Positions 42,069 to 52,057 of a stretch of 64,000 bases of DNA are shown piece after piece. Position numbers and translations under genes: made by a program. Every line of letters starts with the position of its first letter. Positions within the stretch are counted from its first letter, which is position 1. The notes beneath the pieces were generated by a model. That model had not been told where the DNA came from, made no database searches, and saw only the letters and a program-made list of their open reading frames with translations. This DNA comes from Anthracocystis setariae (lineage: Eukaryota > Basidiomycota > Ustilaginomycetes > Ustilaginales > Ustilaginaceae), in the NCBI GenBank assembly GCA_928724745.1, contig CAKMXJ010000004.1, positions 868,001-932,000 on the forward strand, in the 5' to 3' direction.

Positions 42069-44495
42069 CTACGGGGGACCTGGAGGTACTTGAGTGGACG
42101 AAGTGACGTCTCCCCTGCGCATTAGAGTTTTGATCCTTGTCAACTCGTCTGTCAAGTAGGCGAGCTTGTGGACGATATCTCGATTCTCTCTCGCCTCCAA
42201 TTGCTTGAGTCCGACCATGAGTGGCGTGACTTCCTTGTGCAGATACTCCTGCATCCTTGCGTTGACATCCTTGATCTCGGCCACCAATCTCTGTGGACCC
42301 ACAACCTTGTCTCCTCCCTCCGCTTCTCCATCCTCGGGCGTGTGCCCGCTCCATTCTTCCTTCAACTTGTCCTTGAACGTCAGCACCTTGTTATACTCCT
42401 CGCTCAGCTTCTGTAGCTGCTCCGCATGACTTTCTCTCAACTCCTTCACTTCCTCTCTCAATCTCTCCCTCGCCGTCTTCCATTCACTCGACAGAGACTC
42501 GTACTGCTGCTCCGCCCTAGCCCTCTTCATCCTCTCCTTGCCCAGTTCCTCCTCAACCTCTCGAACCCTCGTTCCCCACTCTCGAGATGCGCGGCCCAAG
42601 TCCTTGGCCTCCGCCTCTGCCTTTCTCGCCCTCTCGAGCGCTTCGGAAATCTGCCGGTCTTTTCTGGCCAAGATCGTGACGGAAGAATCGTTCTCCAGCC
42701 TAGCCCGCGAGAGCGTGCCCCGCATCTCGTCCGCTTGCGCTTGGTACTGTGTCGACTGCGCTTTGACCGTATTGAGCGCTGCTCGGGTGGCTTCGAGCAG
42801 AGATTTGGTCTCGGCCAGCTCGGAGGTGAGCGACGCAATCACTTTGCCGCTAGACGGAGAGGGTGAGCCTGGGTTGGAGGGAGAGGAGATGTCTGCCGCC
42901 GGAGCCAAGCCCGGCGTACGGAGCGGTGAAGAGCGGGCGGGACGCACAGGCGAGTTGAAGATGGAGACGTTGGCAGATATGGTGTTCTGGGATCTGGGTG
43001 CCGCGACGGGCGTCTGTGTTTCCACTGTTGGCGACAATACCGGTGCAGCATCCGCACTTGCTGCTGGGGATCGACAGGGAATCACCGCGATTTCTGTTTC
43101 AGTTCTGGCGCCAGGCGTGACGGGTTCCTTCGATGCCGACATGATGCTGCTTTGTTCCTCGTTCTGCTTGACCAATTCCTCAATTCGCTTGTCCTTATTG
43201 AGCACGTCCCGCTGCAATTGTACCACTTGTGCCTTGGCCTCTTCCAGCTCGGCCAATCTGCTGATATTGTCGTGTGATAAACCAGTGGGGATGTTGGACA
43301 TACTGACGTCGAAACTCTGGTCGACACTTGTATCAGCACTGTCTGCACTGCTGCTCGCCTCGACAGTCAGATGCGTCTGTGAAGCTTCGAGATCGTGCAG
43401 GAGTTCGAGTCCAAGAAGTGTTTCGTCGATCGTTGTGGAGTGGAGGGAGGCCCACCGGATCGGCATTAAGAGACAAATGGAGTGGGTTTGCGCAAGGTCG
43501 TATAATGAAGAGGCTTGGCTTAGAGTGAGCTGGCGGACGGATGCCGGGTCTACGACGATGGTCTTCAGCGGAGAAGAAGCCGAAGCCAGGATCGACTCCA
43601 GCAGTTGCTGGACTGACTCTTGAGGCAAACCCGTACGTGCTGATCCGACAAAGATCGATTCTGCCTGCGCTAATTGCATCAATTTCGTCAGACCGTCTAG
43701 ATCGTGGCGATTCGAGTAGATGAGTTCCTCCGTTTGAGGTTCTTGTGTAGCCGTCGGGAGCAGCGAAGTGGATGCCCTTGACACCAGCCCTTTCGCTTGT
43801 TGTATCGCTGCATCTGTTGCTAATGCTGAGAAAGCAACATGGATAGTCCTGGCGGCTTTGCTCTCTGATTTCCCTTGCTTGATGGGTGCTGGCGGATCAA
43901 CGAGCGACCAGCTTTCCGAGGAAGGCATAGGTGGCGTGGTGGAGAATGATGATGGTGGGTGGTTGAATGCGTTGGCACTAGACAAACTCCCACCTCCTCG
44001 CAGTCGCGACATGAATCCTTTGCGTCCCAAGGTTGCGGATTGGCCTTGCGGCAGAGACATCCTCCTGTCCTTGTCGCTGGCTGCATTGTTACCATTCTCG
44101 GTTGCTGATGAGACCAAGCCGTTCTCGTACTTGGATGCTTGGGATCGAACGGTCGAGCTTGCAGATGCAGCGCTGGAAGCATGATTGGATTTGGAAGTGA
44201 CAGTGTCGGTGGACTCGGTCAGTTTCTCTGAGCTACGTGCTGCAGGGGATATTGACCCACTCGTTGAAGATGTTGCGTCATATGAAGCGCTGTGAAGGGT
44301 TTGAAGGAATGGGTGGGCGCTATCGTCCGTATCGATGAGCAGCCATGTCGAACAGCCATTGCTGGACGTTGATGGTTTGGGCTTCGATGTGTGTTTGCGT
44401 GATTTGGGAACAGATGAGCCTCTGAACGGTACCGAAGAGGGACCGCTGTCGTGTGAGGACGAGTTTGCCTTGGCCGAGCTTGCCAACGTTGCCAT
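42069..44495 (-). CDS. unrecognised coiled-coil protein
   Basis: A single exon of 808 aa, ATG at 44495. I do not recognise the family. Three parts are visible. Residues 1-220 are Ser/Thr-rich and low-complexity. Residues about 225-375 look folded, with alternating hydrophobic segments (IHVAFSALATDAAIQQAK, LIYSNRHDLDGLTKLMQLAQ, LKTIVVDPASVRQLTL). From about 415 a coiled coil begins (LEEAKAQVVQLQRDVLNKDK); it is broken by a Pro/Ser stretch (about 470-555) and resumes as a long Arg/Glu/Lys-rich coil to about residue 790. The C-terminal RLVAEIKDVNARMQEYLHKE and DIVHKLAYLTDELTRIKTL look like conserved helices. A cytoskeletal or trafficking scaffold is plausible but unproven. Confidence 0.75.
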   Translation of the reverse strand: MATLASSAKANSSSHDSGPSSVPFRGSSVPKSRKHTSKPKPSTSSNGCSTWLLIDTDDSAHPFLQTLHSASYDATSSTSGSISPAARSSEKLTESTDTVTSKSNHASSAASASSTVRSQASKYENGLVSSATENGNNAASDKDRRMSLPQGQSATLGRKGFMSRLRGGGSLSSANAFNHPPSSFSTTPPMPSSESWSLVDPPAPIKQGKSESKAARTIHVAFSALATDAAIQQAKGLVSRASTSLLPTATQEPQTEELIYSNRHDLDGLTKLMQLAQAESIFVGSARTGLPQESVQQLLESILASASSPLKTIVVDPASVRQLTLSQASSLYDLAQTHSICLLMPIRWASLHSTTIDETLLGLELLHDLEASQTHLTVEASSSADSADTSVDQSFDVSMSNIPTGLSHDNISRLAELEEAKAQVVQLQRDVLNKDKRIEELVKQNEEQSSIMSASKEPVTPGARTETEIAVIPCRSPAASADAAPVLSPTVETQTPVAAPRSQNTISANVSIFNSPVRPARSSPLRTPGLAPAADISSPSNPGSPSPSSGKVIASLTSELAETKSLLEATRAALNTVKAQSTQYQAQADEMRGTLSRARLENDSSVTILARKDRQISEALERARKAEAEAKDLGRASREWGTRVREVEEELGKERMKRARAEQQYESLSSEWKTARERLREEVKELRESHAEQLQKLSEEYNKVLTFKDKLKEEWSGHTPEDGEAEGGDKVVGPQRLVAEIKDVNARMQEYLHKEVTPLMVGLKQLEARENRDIVHKLAYLTDELTRIKTLMRRGDVTSSTQVPPGPP

Positions 44496-45370
44496 GATTA
44501 TGGATGCTTGTTGTGCGCACTCATAGGATACAGTACAGTACAGTACAGTACAGTACGGTGCGGTACGGTACGGGTAGAGTCTGTCGGATCTGCCGATACT
44601 GATTCGTTGGGTCGGGATACGTCTGATGCCAGTTCTGGCAATAATGAAAGAATGAGTGTAGGGTTTGGTCGAGCCTGCAGGGAGATGAGGCGCAAAGTAG
44701 GATCGGACGAGCCACTGTTGCTGTGATGAGAGTCTGTGCTAGCCGTATCAGCGAGCCAAGGTGATTATACAAAGGTACAAGCCAGTGTGAAGACAAGAAT
44801 AGTCGGGACAGCCGAAGAGCTACTGAATTGTACTGTACTATCCTATGGCGAGCCAGTTCACCAAAGCAACACTCTCACTAAAAGGGCTGAGAGTGCTGCG
44901 CCTCGCTGTTGATTTCTTTCAACTTGCTGCTGCTGCTGCTGCTGCTGCTGTAGCCGGTTAAGGCGCATGGCGCGGTGCGTGCACTGTGACTGCGCGCTTT
45001 TTTTTTTGTTTTGGAAAGGGAAAAGTGCAACAAACACTTGGTCCCCTGGTGCTGCTTGCAGCACCCTCTTAGGAAGTTGAGGTCTTGATGCCGAGGCCCA
45101 GCTGGCGCACGAAAAAGAAAAGCTGCTGCCGGCTCTGCCGCTGGCTGCAGTCTCTCAGCCGCGCTCCGACGTGCTTCGATTACATGGTTGCCTACGCCTT
45201 TTGCGGTGCTCACTACCATTCTGCATCTCCATTGTTTGCTGGCAGTCATCGATCAGGGGACTGCACATCATTCAGCCTTGAGCTTTCCCAGGCAAGATGT
45301 TGGACGTCGGTAAATGGTAAGTGGTAGCGGAAGAGTGATTGACGTCGAGAGATGGTTTTTGAGTTCTAGT
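44496..45370. other. intergenic, leader of coiled-coil gene and 3' flank of RSM23
   Basis: 875 bp with no supported gene. It contains the ACAGT pentanucleotide array (separate entry), a tgtactgtact element at about 44827-44838 and a (CTG)8-type run at about 44929-44951. Confidence 0.5.
44530..44573. repeat. (ACAGT)n pentanucleotide array with ACGGT variants
   Basis: Five ACAGT units are followed by ACGGT, GCGGT, ACGGT and ACGGG, ending about 35 bp upstream of the coiled-coil gene start. The unit is the reverse complement of the CTGTA/CCGTG units at 56990-57014. Confidence 0.9.
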
Positions 45371-46750
45371 TTACAAGAGTGTACTGACGAGACTCCTACT
45401 GAACAGTCTGGCATTGCCTCCCGTCTCGACCAATTTCTCCAAGAACAGTTCATCATTGACTGCACTCCAGTGCCTCCTTTCTTCCTTCAACTGGCTGAAA
45501 AGAGCTGCGGCCTCCGCCTTGTCAAGTGGCTTGCTTGTGTCCAGGACGTCACTTGCCTTGATCGCCGCTTGTGCGTGCTCAAGGTGTTGGGCGTTGAGCT
45601 TTGTGTATGCGTTGATAGCCTGTGAGATCAGCGTCTCCTTGCGCTTCTCGGCAAGGGCAACCTCAAGCTCGGGTGGGACAGAGAATTCGGTATGGGTGGT
45701 GGAGAGCGCCGAGATGAAAGCGCCTCTTTGCAGTGCAGAAGAGCTGAGCAGCGACAGCAGCGCTCGCGGAAGGCCAAGCTCGAAAGATTCCAGAGGAATG
45801 AAATCAGGATCGCGGTACAGACTGGTTCGGAATAGGCACTGGGCATCATCCATAGCGACCAGAACCGGCTTTTCAGTCTGCGATGCTAATGTCTGGAATG
45901 TTGCTTCCAGAACAGCCTGCTTGGTTGCCGCTGACGATGCGTCGTCGACACCGCGCTTGACGACTGAATCGAGTGTAGCACCAGCCTCAATCGTGCTTCC
46001 GTCGACCTCGACTGCTTCGGTGGTCTTGATCTGCTTCAACGCCTCACCATTGACTTTGAGCACGGCTTCGAGAAGCTGCTTGGTGGCCTCAGGCTGAAGG
46101 TATGCCTGGTGCTGAGCGTTGTAGGTGTAGACCGTGGACGAGTTGATCAAGTTCATGCCTCGAGGCACAGAGATGACGATCCAGCCATCATCGAGCGCAT
46201 ATGCGATAGACTGGGCAAGGAGCACCGACTTTCCAGAACCTCTTGCTCCCGTAAGCACGACGCTGGTGCTCTTGTTTGCCTTAGATGCTGCATCGAGTTT
46301 GTCGAGAAGGTCAAGTGTCTGCTGACGAACGAGCGATCGAGGCTTAGGCTGCATCGCAAATTCACGCTCGAGATCCTGTGGAAGTCCGAAAGCCTTGAAT
46401 GCTGACACAGTCTGGTCGGAGAAGGCAAAGGTCTGGCCGGCAGCGGCAGGTGTGAGGGCCTCGGCGTGGAGGAGCGGAAGATGCGACATGTCGGGTGTTT
46501 CGGCGTGGAATTCAGACGACTTGGTAAGGCCAGTGGAAGAGTCTGCACCACCCTTACGCTTACCACCGGTGGATCGAGGACCAGAGAGGTTGGGCTTTTT
46601 CTTGACGATAGCTTTCTTCTTGACTGCGGCCTTCTTGGCAGCAGCGTTGGCGATGGCTGATGTGGAGATGGTGCGGGTGCTGGAACCGGCGAGCGAAGAG
46701 GATTGGTGAGCAAGCAGCCTCAAAGAGCTGCCGATTCGTGTAGCTGCCAT
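45371..46750 (-). CDS. RSM23: mitochondrial small-subunit ribosomal protein mS29 (DAP3/Rsm23)
   Basis: A single exon of 459 aa. The start is the ATG at 46750 (MAATRIGSSLRLL); the preceding codons lack an ATG. The N-terminus is a basic mitochondrial presequence, then a lysine-rich stretch. The GTPase-like domain has the P-loop TGARGSGKSVLL, ISVPRGMNLINSSTVYTYN and the acidic VLVAMDDAQCLF. The C-terminus (ELFLEKLVETGGNARLFSRS) fits the DAP3 family. It is the nucleotide-binding protein of the mitoribosomal small-subunit head. It is divergent from ARC40 with 487 bp between the starts. Confidence 0.92.
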   Translation of the reverse strand: MAATRIGSSLRLLAHQSSSLAGSSTRTISTSAIANAAAKKAAVKKKAIVKKKPNLSGPRSTGGKRKGGADSSTGLTKSSEFHAETPDMSHLPLLHAEALTPAAAGQTFAFSDQTVSAFKAFGLPQDLEREFAMQPKPRSLVRQQTLDLLDKLDAASKANKSTSVVLTGARGSGKSVLLAQSIAYALDDGWIVISVPRGMNLINSSTVYTYNAQHQAYLQPEATKQLLEAVLKVNGEALKQIKTTEAVEVDGSTIEAGATLDSVVKRGVDDASSAATKQAVLEATFQTLASQTEKPVLVAMDDAQCLFRTSLYRDPDFIPLESFELGLPRALLSLLSSSALQRGAFISALSTTHTEFSVPPELEVALAEKRKETLISQAINAYTKLNAQHLEHAQAAIKASDVLDTSKPLDKAEAAALFSQLKEERRHWSAVNDELFLEKLVETGGNARLFSRSLVSTLL

Positions 46751-47237
46751 GTTGGGCAATGCGGTGTTGGATCTGGCTGACGAGGAATGGGAGCAGAAAG
46801 CAAGATGCTGAAATTGGAAGCATGGCTTTCAAGTCGAACAAGAAGAAAGTCGAAAATTGATTCCGCCAACTTCGGGTCCGACTCATGCATTTTCAAGCCA
46901 AAACCACCCGACAACTGCGACCAAAGAAAGACGTTGTCAGATCGGGGCATTACGCACGCAGATTACAGTGTATTAGATTTGAATTTGGATCAAGGATGTG
47001 TCGATGCGGAAGTGGAGAGCGCGGATGACGAGTCTGTGCGGATGGGCCATCCAACTTGCATCGGACAGCACAGGGGCACAGCCTTGAAAAGCGTCCAACC
47101 CATTCCCTTACTCTTCCACCATCATTACCCATCCACTCTTCTTGCTCTCTATCTGGGAGTCGACTGCTAGTCCTTCCAGCGCGTAACCTCGTCCAGTACA
47201 CTATCAATTCAGATCGGATCGAATCGAATCGCCCATC
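46751..47237. other. divergent promoter region RSM23 / ARC40
   Basis: 487 bp. No gene or repeat of note. A CT-rich stretch at about 47100-47160 precedes ARC40. Confidence 0.5.
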
Positions 47238-48539
47238 ATGGCCACCCAAGTCCACCAACTCTCGCTTACGCCTCTCACGGCCCACTCGTTCAACGCTGAC
47301 CGCACCAAGGTTGCCGTATGCCCCAACTCCAACGTTGTCCAGATCTATGCTCAATCTGCCTCGGGATGGGTGCTTGAGCACACCCTTGCCGAGCACGACA
47401 AGCTCGTTACCAGCATCGACTGGGCTCCCCAGTCGAACCGCATCGTCACGTGCTCGCAGGACCGCAACGCCTACGTTTGGCAACTCCAGACTGACAGCCA
47501 AACCGGAGCTCAGGTCTGGAAGCCCACGCTTGTGCTTCTGCGTCTCAACCGCGCTGCCACCTTTGTCAGATGGAGCCCCATGGAGAACAAGTTTGCTGTT
47601 GCTTCGGGAGCCAGAATCATCAGCATCTGTTCGTTTGAAGAGGACAATGACTGGTGGGTTGCCAAGCACATCAAGCGTCCTCTCAGGTCGACTGTTCTCT
47701 CGCTCGACTGGCACGAGAACAACGTTTTGCTGGCTGCGGGATGTGCTGATATGAAGGCGCGTGTCTTCAGTGCCTACATCAAAGGTGTTGACTCCAAGCC
47801 CCCCGCCAGCGTTTGGGGTGAACGTCTTCCGTTTGGCACGGTTTGCGGCGAATTCTCGACCCCCTCGGGTGGTTGGGTGCACGGTGTCAGCTTCAGTCCC
47901 AGCGGAAACGTGCTCGCCTTTGTTGGTCACGACTCTAGCTTGACTGTCGTCTATCCCAGCGGACCGGAGCAGCCGCCGGCTGCGGTGCACACCATCCGTT
48001 CGCCTACCCTGCCTTACGTCACGCTCACGTTTGTCACCGAGAACCAGCTGATTGCCGCTGGCCACGACTGTCAACCCGTGCTCTTCCAGGGCGATGCTCA
48101 ACAAGGCTGGTCGATCGTCAAGTCTCTTGATGCTGCTGGAGCTGCTGCTAGCAAGGGTGCGCCGCCTCCGCCGCCTCCCAAGGCTCCCGGTCTGTCGGGG
48201 CCTAGTGTGGGCCGTTTGAACAATGAGGCGTTCAACCGGTTCAAGTCGGCTGACAGTCGCGGTGGATCATCGTCGCCGGCGCCTACGTCGACGGTTTCGG
48301 GGGGTGGGAGTGTTGCTGGTGCCCTCGGTGCCGTCGCAGGTGCTAGCGTTGGAGCTGATGGCGAACTGCACACCACGCATCAGAATACTATCACTAGCGT
48401 TAGACCGTACTCGGGCGATAGGGATAATGTCGATCAGGTTTCCACCACCGGCGTAGACGGAAGACTTTGCATCTTCGCCGTCGCCCAAGGTACGCCTGTG
48501 TCTGGTATCCAGAAGGGTCTATCCAGCTTGCAGATCTGA
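47238..48539 (+). CDS. ARC40: Arp2/3 complex subunit 1 (ARPC1)
   Basis: A single exon of 433 aa. The seven-blade WD40 propeller has LTAHSFNADRTKVAVCPNS, VTSIDWAPQSNRIVTCSQDR, FVRWSPMENKFAVASGAR and LSLDWHENNVLLAAGCAD. The subunit scaffolds the Arp2/3 complex that nucleates branched actin at endocytic patches. The family's exposed helix between blades 6 and 7 is present (LNNEAFNRFKSADS). Before it is a poly-proline run (GAPPPPPPKAPG) and after it a Gly/Ser/Ala-rich insert; the total is about 50 residues longer than yeast Arc40. Confidence 0.96.
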   Translation: MATQVHQLSLTPLTAHSFNADRTKVAVCPNSNVVQIYAQSASGWVLEHTLAEHDKLVTSIDWAPQSNRIVTCSQDRNAYVWQLQTDSQTGAQVWKPTLVLLRLNRAATFVRWSPMENKFAVASGARIISICSFEEDNDWWVAKHIKRPLRSTVLSLDWHENNVLLAAGCADMKARVFSAYIKGVDSKPPASVWGERLPFGTVCGEFSTPSGGWVHGVSFSPSGNVLAFVGHDSSLTVVYPSGPEQPPAAVHTIRSPTLPYVTLTFVTENQLIAAGHDCQPVLFQGDAQQGWSIVKSLDAAGAAASKGAPPPPPPKAPGLSGPSVGRLNNEAFNRFKSADSRGGSSSPAPTSTVSGGGSVAGALGAVAGASVGADGELHTTHQNTITSVRPYSGDRDNVDQVSTTGVDGRLCIFAVAQGTPVSGIQKGLSSLQI

Positions 48540-48849
48540 TCCCCCAATTACCGCATCGTCAAATTTTTCCAATCGGTTGGCGAGTCGCTTTGTAGAAGAT
48601 CATCTGCACCAAGATCTAAGGTGACGATGTGAGGGGGGTGGGGAGCAAAGCTGTTCAAGAGTCGCAAACACGTCAAGCATGATGGGAGATTCCTTTTTTT
48701 TTTTTTTTTTTGGATGCATATGCCATGGTACTGAGACCAGTAGTAGTAATACAGCGAAGCGGAGAAAAAGAGATGCAGATGTTGACGAAAGACGGTTTAT
48801 GCAATAATGAAAGAAGAAGAGAAAAACTAAATGCTGATGAGAGCGAGGA
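48540..48849. other. convergent intergenic region with poly-T
   Basis: 310 bp between ARC40 and the kinase. An 18-base T run is at 48694-48711. Confidence 0.6.
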
Positions 48850-51390
48850 TTAAAGACTGGCGGAGGTTTTGAGTTGGCTAGCTCTAGCTTTGAGTTTGGC
48901 TGCACGCTCCTTCCAAGCCGTGAGAACCCAAGCGTGATCCCTGATTTGGCCGATGGTCGCTCTCTTGTCGGGATCCACCTCGAGACAAAGCAAGAGTAAG
49001 TCAAGTGCTTCTGTGGACCAAGCGCCCTTGGGTTTGCTGATCTTGCCCTTGATCGCTGCGGCTGCATCGGGGAAGGGACACTGACCGCTGAGCAGGATGC
49101 TAAGCAGCACTCCCAACGACCAGATCTCGGCGTGAGGCGCACGATACGGCTTGCCCTGCAGAATCTCGGGACTGGCAAAAGTCATGGTTCCAAAGAATCG
49201 GTTGAAGAACGGCTGCGGCTTGCGGACGTCCGTGATAACCGCAGACCCAAAGTCGATGAGCTTGACGTTAAAGTCAGCATCAACCACACAGTTCTCGTCC
49301 TTGATATCCCGATGACAAATGCCAATCCTGTCAAGGTGCCACACCGTTTCGACGACCTGTGCAAACACCCATCTAGCCTGCTCCTCGGTGAGCCTCGAAT
49401 GCTGTTCGATGCATTCGAACAGGTCGCAACTCGTCCTGCGCTGCATGGCGGCAGGGCGCAGATCTTTGCCCCTCGTTGCAGGTGCTGGCTCCGGTGCAGG
49501 TGTCTGCCATGGAGTGCCGTGAAGCTCCATGACAAGGTAGAAAAAGTTCGAGTCATCGAACAGATCAATGAACTTGACGACACCGGGATGATCGACGACC
49601 TTGAGAACAAAGGCCTCCATGGGGATGACGCCCAGCTTGGGATCCCGAACCCAGCCGTGAGCAGGCACCTTGTCCTTAAAGATGAACTTGACTGCTACAG
49701 CACAGCCATCGACATTGCGCCTGGCGGCGACCACAAAGCCAAAGCCACCGCTGCCAAGTTCGTCGCCAAGCGTGTACGACGCGGCAAAGCGAGGGTGCAA
49801 CGCGTAATCAGACAAATGACGAGCCGAGACCGTCTGCTGCGGAGGCAAGGGGGCGCTGAACGACTTCTCCATCGCTGGTGCCTTGAGGGCCGATGCAGGC
49901 GAAAGCAGCGACGAGTCGGGCACAGGCATGGATCGCGCCGGCGCGGCATCCGACTGAGCGCCGGCAAGCGGTTCAGACGGCATAGGCTCGGGGCTCATGC
50001 GCTGGTCGATGTCGACCTCGGTGTCATCGTCCGCAAACGAGATCTTCATCGCCGGCGCCGACAGAGGCTGAGGGCCCGTGCTGTTGACATTCAGGCTTTG
50101 CGAGTCCGAGGCGAAGGCGAGGTCAAGGTTGAAAGGCTTAGGCACAGCCTTGGTGCGCGTGCTGGACTTGAGTCGGTTGGCACTGAAGGATCGCGAGAGA
50201 TCCGCACCGCCGCCGAGGATGCTCTCCTTGGCGCGCAGCTTCTTGCTGCTGGATGAAGAGACGCTGCTGCTGGAGCTGCTCGATCTTCGCTGAACAAGAC
50301 CGGTTGCCTCGTCTGGAAGACTCTTGACCAAGGTGAGTGGCGAGTAGGGAGGAGTAAGCAGGGTAGATGGAGAGCCAGGGTTGCGGCCGAGGGAGAGCTC
50401 CTGAGCGCGACGCGGAACTGGTGATCCCAACGATGCTGGGTGCTCATTGCTCTTGGACTTGCCCCGCATGCTTACGCTGGCAAATTCGCGCGATAGCGGC
50501 GACATACCGAGAGAACCATGACGCTGAAGAGGAGCACGTACTGGCTTGGTCTGACGAGGGGTTGAGGAGCTAGGGAAGCTCAAAGAAGTTCTTGACAGTG
50601 GCGGCGACAAGGAAGAGTTTGGTGCGCCTTGGTCGATAAGGCGATGACTCTGCTCAGCCTCCATCATGGAAGCAACGAGAGGGGTCGGTGGCAGAAAGGG
50701 GCTGACCGGTGTACCGGTAGCAGCGCCATCACGAGCACCATGGAAGAGGGATCCACCGGGAGTCTGAGGAAAGTTGGGGCGAGAAAATGCAGAGGGTGCC
50801 AAGGCAGGGAGGGTAAGCTTGGGCTTGTTGGGACGGTTGATGGTGGAGGGAACAGTACCATGGAGGCTTCCAGATCTGAGACCCTTTGGCGAGATGGATT
50901 CTGTTGGCAGGAATGCTTGTGATGGTGCAGACGCAATCGCTTCCGATGGAGTGGACTCGAGGTGGTCGGCAGCCGAGGGGCGGAGCTTTCTTGCAGCAGG
51001 GGCTTCGGCGAGCAGATTCTTGGTGGGACGCGATGCGGATGGAGGTTGGTGAAGGCCGAGAACGTTGAACGACTCGCTTGGATCGTACAGGTGGTTGGCG
51101 GCGAGGCTCGGCTTGAGAGGGGTGCGGAGGTCAAAGCTCGAGACGGAGCCGAGCGACTGGCTAAGCTCGGGCTCAAAGTCACCTGAGCTGCTTGTAGACA
51201 GAATCGAGTGGGTGGACTGCGAAGATGCCATATTGACCATGATGGTGCTGGCGCCTGATTTCGGGGGCGCTGCGGCCGGCATCTCGTCGTCGTCGCAGTC
51301 CATGTCCTGGGCAGGGTCCCAAACATCCTCGGTGGCAGCCCTGTGCTGAAGCATCGAGGCAGACTGAGGATTCAATGTGGAAGCAAGCAT
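48850..51390 (-). CDS. CAMK-group protein kinase, PAS-kinase (Psk1/PASK)-like catalytic domain
   Basis: 846 aa from the ATG at 51390. The frame continues upstream, but catacag directly precedes this ATG and a GTGAGT donor lies at 51509, so 51391-51509 is read as a 119-bp leader intron. The kinase domain (about 535-830) has GSGGFGFVV, AVKFIFKDKVP, then WVRDPKLGVIPMEAFVL, a stretch typical of PAS kinases. Also seen are HRDIKDENCVVD, KLIDFGSAV and FFGTMTFASPEILQGKPY. All catalytic residues are intact. Residues 1-530 are Ser/Pro-rich and apparently disordered; I see no PAS domain. An insert of about 20 residues (PAPEPAPATRGK) interrupts the hinge. Psk-type kinases link nutrient state to glycogen and cell-wall synthesis, which is inference here. 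Confidence 0.83.
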   Translation of the reverse strand: MLASTLNPQSASMLQHRAATEDVWDPAQDMDCDDDEMPAAAPPKSGASTIMVNMASSQSTHSILSTSSSGDFEPELSQSLGSVSSFDLRTPLKPSLAANHLYDPSESFNVLGLHQPPSASRPTKNLLAEAPAARKLRPSAADHLESTPSEAIASAPSQAFLPTESISPKGLRSGSLHGTVPSTINRPNKPKLTLPALAPSAFSRPNFPQTPGGSLFHGARDGAATGTPVSPFLPPTPLVASMMEAEQSHRLIDQGAPNSSLSPPLSRTSLSFPSSSTPRQTKPVRAPLQRHGSLGMSPLSREFASVSMRGKSKSNEHPASLGSPVPRRAQELSLGRNPGSPSTLLTPPYSPLTLVKSLPDEATGLVQRRSSSSSSSVSSSSSKKLRAKESILGGGADLSRSFSANRLKSSTRTKAVPKPFNLDLAFASDSQSLNVNSTGPQPLSAPAMKISFADDDTEVDIDQRMSPEPMPSEPLAGAQSDAAPARSMPVPDSSLLSPASALKAPAMEKSFSAPLPPQQTVSARHLSDYALHPRFAASYTLGDELGSGGFGFVVAARRNVDGCAVAVKFIFKDKVPAHGWVRDPKLGVIPMEAFVLKVVDHPGVVKFIDLFDDSNFFYLVMELHGTPWQTPAPEPAPATRGKDLRPAAMQRRTSCDLFECIEQHSRLTEEQARWVFAQVVETVWHLDRIGICHRDIKDENCVVDADFNVKLIDFGSAVITDVRKPQPFFNRFFGTMTFASPEILQGKPYRAPHAEIWSLGVLLSILLSGQCPFPDAAAAIKGKISKPKGAWSTEALDLLLLCLEVDPDKRATIGQIRDHAWVLTAWKERAAKLKARASQLKTSASL

Positions 51391-51509
51391 CTGTATGCGT
51401 GGCAAACACACGGTGGGCAGGAAATGGAGAAATGCAACGGTCAGCAATCGCTCGAAGCTGACAAGTAGGATGTGTGGCATGTATGCTCGAGGGTAGAGCT
51501 GGAACTCAC
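51391..51509 (-). other. probable leader intron of the PAS-kinase-like gene
   Basis: Donor GTGAGT at 51509-51504 and acceptor catacag ending at 51391, directly followed by the start codon. Confidence 0.5.
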
Positions 51510-52019
51510 ATTGCGATGATACTGAGCGATGAGCGCAGTTCAGTGTTGTATCGAACAAGCCGAGAGCATAAGTTGGGACACAGGCGATCGGGTTGACTGT
51601 AGGCAGATGGTTGAGCGCCTGTTGATTTGAATTGCGATGAATGCTGGAATTGCTGCTTTGTTGCTACTGGAGGTCGACGAGATGCTCAGAGTGCGATTGC
51701 GATGGGGGCAGCAGGGCCGACAAGGAGGTGAAGGCTGGTCGTGGTGCGGTGGGCTGTACGCGAGATGCTGGCAAGGTAGTAGAAAAGCGCAGGACGATTG
51801 ATGGAGTGTCGAGCCGAGACGATGGTGGTGGTGGTGGTTTGGACGGGACGATGTGAGGGATGGGGCTGTTATGATATGGGAGGCAGAGAAGGCAGCGTAT
51901 GGGAGAGAGGTAGGATAGTGAAATCCGGTATGAGAGCTGGCCAAGAGGATCGAGAGGATTGCGTGTTGGACAGCGTAGCCTCGGGGGAGGGGAAGGTGAG
52001 CCAGGTTAGCAGACGGCGT

Positions 52020-52053
<34 letters not shown>
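52020..52053. repeat. (GA)n microsatellite
   Basis: About 17 GA units, upstream of the PAS-kinase-like gene. Confidence 0.9.

Positions 52054-52057
<4 letters not shown>

Noticed and set aside
46950..48104. 384-codon minus-strand frame opposite ARC40
   Set aside because: Fully antisense to a certain gene, no family resemblance; a codon-bias shadow.
49132..50256. 374-codon plus-strand frame opposite the PAS-kinase-like gene
   Set aside because: Arg/His-rich composition of an antisense frame; the minus-strand kinase is unambiguous.
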